The position numbers and the translations under genes were made by a program. 6,916 nt of DNA from Gammaproteobacteria bacterium. Lineage in GTDB: Bacteria > Pseudomonadota > Gammaproteobacteria > Arenicellales > Poriferihabitantaceae. Positions 6,519 through 6,916 of this stretch are shown piece by piece; position 1 is the stretch's first letter; each line of letters starts with the position of its first letter. Location of the stretch: NCBI GenBank assembly GCA_024679435.1, contig JAIBDK010000125.1, forward strand, positions 1-6,916, written 5' to 3'. A model generated the notes under the pieces. The model worked only from the letters and a program-made list of their open reading frames with translations, was not told the origin of the DNA and made no database searches.

Positions 6519-6916
6519 AAGTTTACTTACCAGTATTTCTGATCCATCTATGGTCCGAAATATGTTAGCCATTGATACGGTTACCGATGTTTGCAGCATT
6601 GCGGTCTCCAGTAATGGACAGACCTATCAGATTACCGAGACAGGGCAGAAAAACCATTCTCGAAAAATATTGGGAATGGTGTCCAAAGCGTTGAGGCATT
6701 TCAGTCTCGAAGTTGCAGACATTGATGATATTGTTGTTGATACTGGACCCGGGTCTTTCACTGGGGTGAGGATTGGTTTGGGTATTGCGCAAGGGCTGGC
6801 TTATGCCCTTGGAATAAAGGTGCACGAGGTTTGTTCGCTGGAAGTCCTTGCACAGGCTGCAGGGCAGGGGTTGATACTGCCGGCTATGGATGCGCGAATG
6901 GGGCAGGTTTATTGTG
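6511..6916 (+). CDS. tsaB: tRNA t6A modification protein TsaB, 3'-truncated by window edge
   Basis: Non-catalytic partner of TsaD in the TsaB-TsaD-TsaE complex, which puts the threonylcarbamoyl group on A37 of ANN-decoding tRNAs (t6A). It belongs to the ASKHA-fold family, and older names are YeaZ and glycoprotease-like. The visible 135 residues, of roughly 230 expected, show MLAIDT (18-23), NHS (48-50, like the EHT of E. coli), GPGSFTGVRIGLGIAQGLA (79-97) and DARMGQVY (127-134). The start is uncertain. ATG at 6511 overlaps the helicase stop by 8 bases and has GAAG at 6498-6501 upstream, but adds about 17 residues to the usual N-terminus. ATG at 6550 (MVRNMLAIDT) or 6562 (MLAIDT) fits the family better but lacks a visible ribosome-binding site. 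yoaA-tsaB adjacency is also known in E. coli and suggests co-transcription. Confidence 0.95.
   Translation, partial: MAESLLTSISDPSMVRNMLAIDTVTDVCSIAVSSNGQTYQITETGQKNHSRKILGMVSKALRHFSLEVADIDDIVVDTGPGSFTGVRIGLGIAQGLAYALGIKVHEVCSLEVLAQAAGQGLILPAMDARMGQVYC

Noticed and set aside
6565..6825. 86-codon minus-strand open frame opposite tsaB
   Set aside because: It covers the conserved tsaB N-terminal region, including GPGSFTGVRIG, and its own translation is unrecognisable.

Overview
The window looks like a piece of a gammaproteobacterial chromosome. The DnaK and DnaJ proteins read closely like the Escherichia coli ones, with the same domain layout, almost the same length and the same DnaK tail ending in DDVVDAEFEEV. 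The helicase next to tsaB matches the yoaA-tsaB neighbourhood known from E. coli. I cannot name the genus from the sequence alone. All six genes lie on the + strand and coding density is high; the longest gap without a gene is about 150 bases.

Layout: (1) 1-1673, the 3' part of dnaK, missing about 88 N-terminal codons that lie upstream of the window. (2) 1674-1768, a short spacer with a strong intrinsic-terminator hairpin only about 21 bases before dnaJ. (3) 1769-2896, complete dnaJ. (4) 2897-3044, a spacer with a spaced direct repeat and a possible sigma70-type promoter. (5) 3045-4462, rmlC (rfbC) and rmlD (rfbD), overlapping by 4 bases and encoding the last two steps of dTDP-L-rhamnose synthesis. 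(6) 4463-4601, a spacer without a convincing signal. (7) 4602-6518, a DinG/XPD-type iron-sulfur helicase matching YoaA. (8) 6511-6916, the 5' part of tsaB, a component of tRNA t6A modification, cut by the window end.

Three functional units lie side by side: protein folding (DnaK with its co-chaperone DnaJ), nucleotide-sugar synthesis (RmlC then RmlD) and a helicase/tRNA-modification pair. The first pair works as one machine and the second pair catalyses consecutive reactions. The third pair is a conserved neighbourhood without a known direct biochemical link.

I found no mobile element, CRISPR array, RNA gene, broken gene or unknown protein family, and I do not see an undescribed system here. 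The points most worth a second look are the terminator placed between dnaK and dnaJ, the rmlCD pair lying after dnaJ without rmlA or rmlB in view, the repeat/promoter region before rmlC, and the run of three consecutive genes with TTG, GTG and TTG starts.
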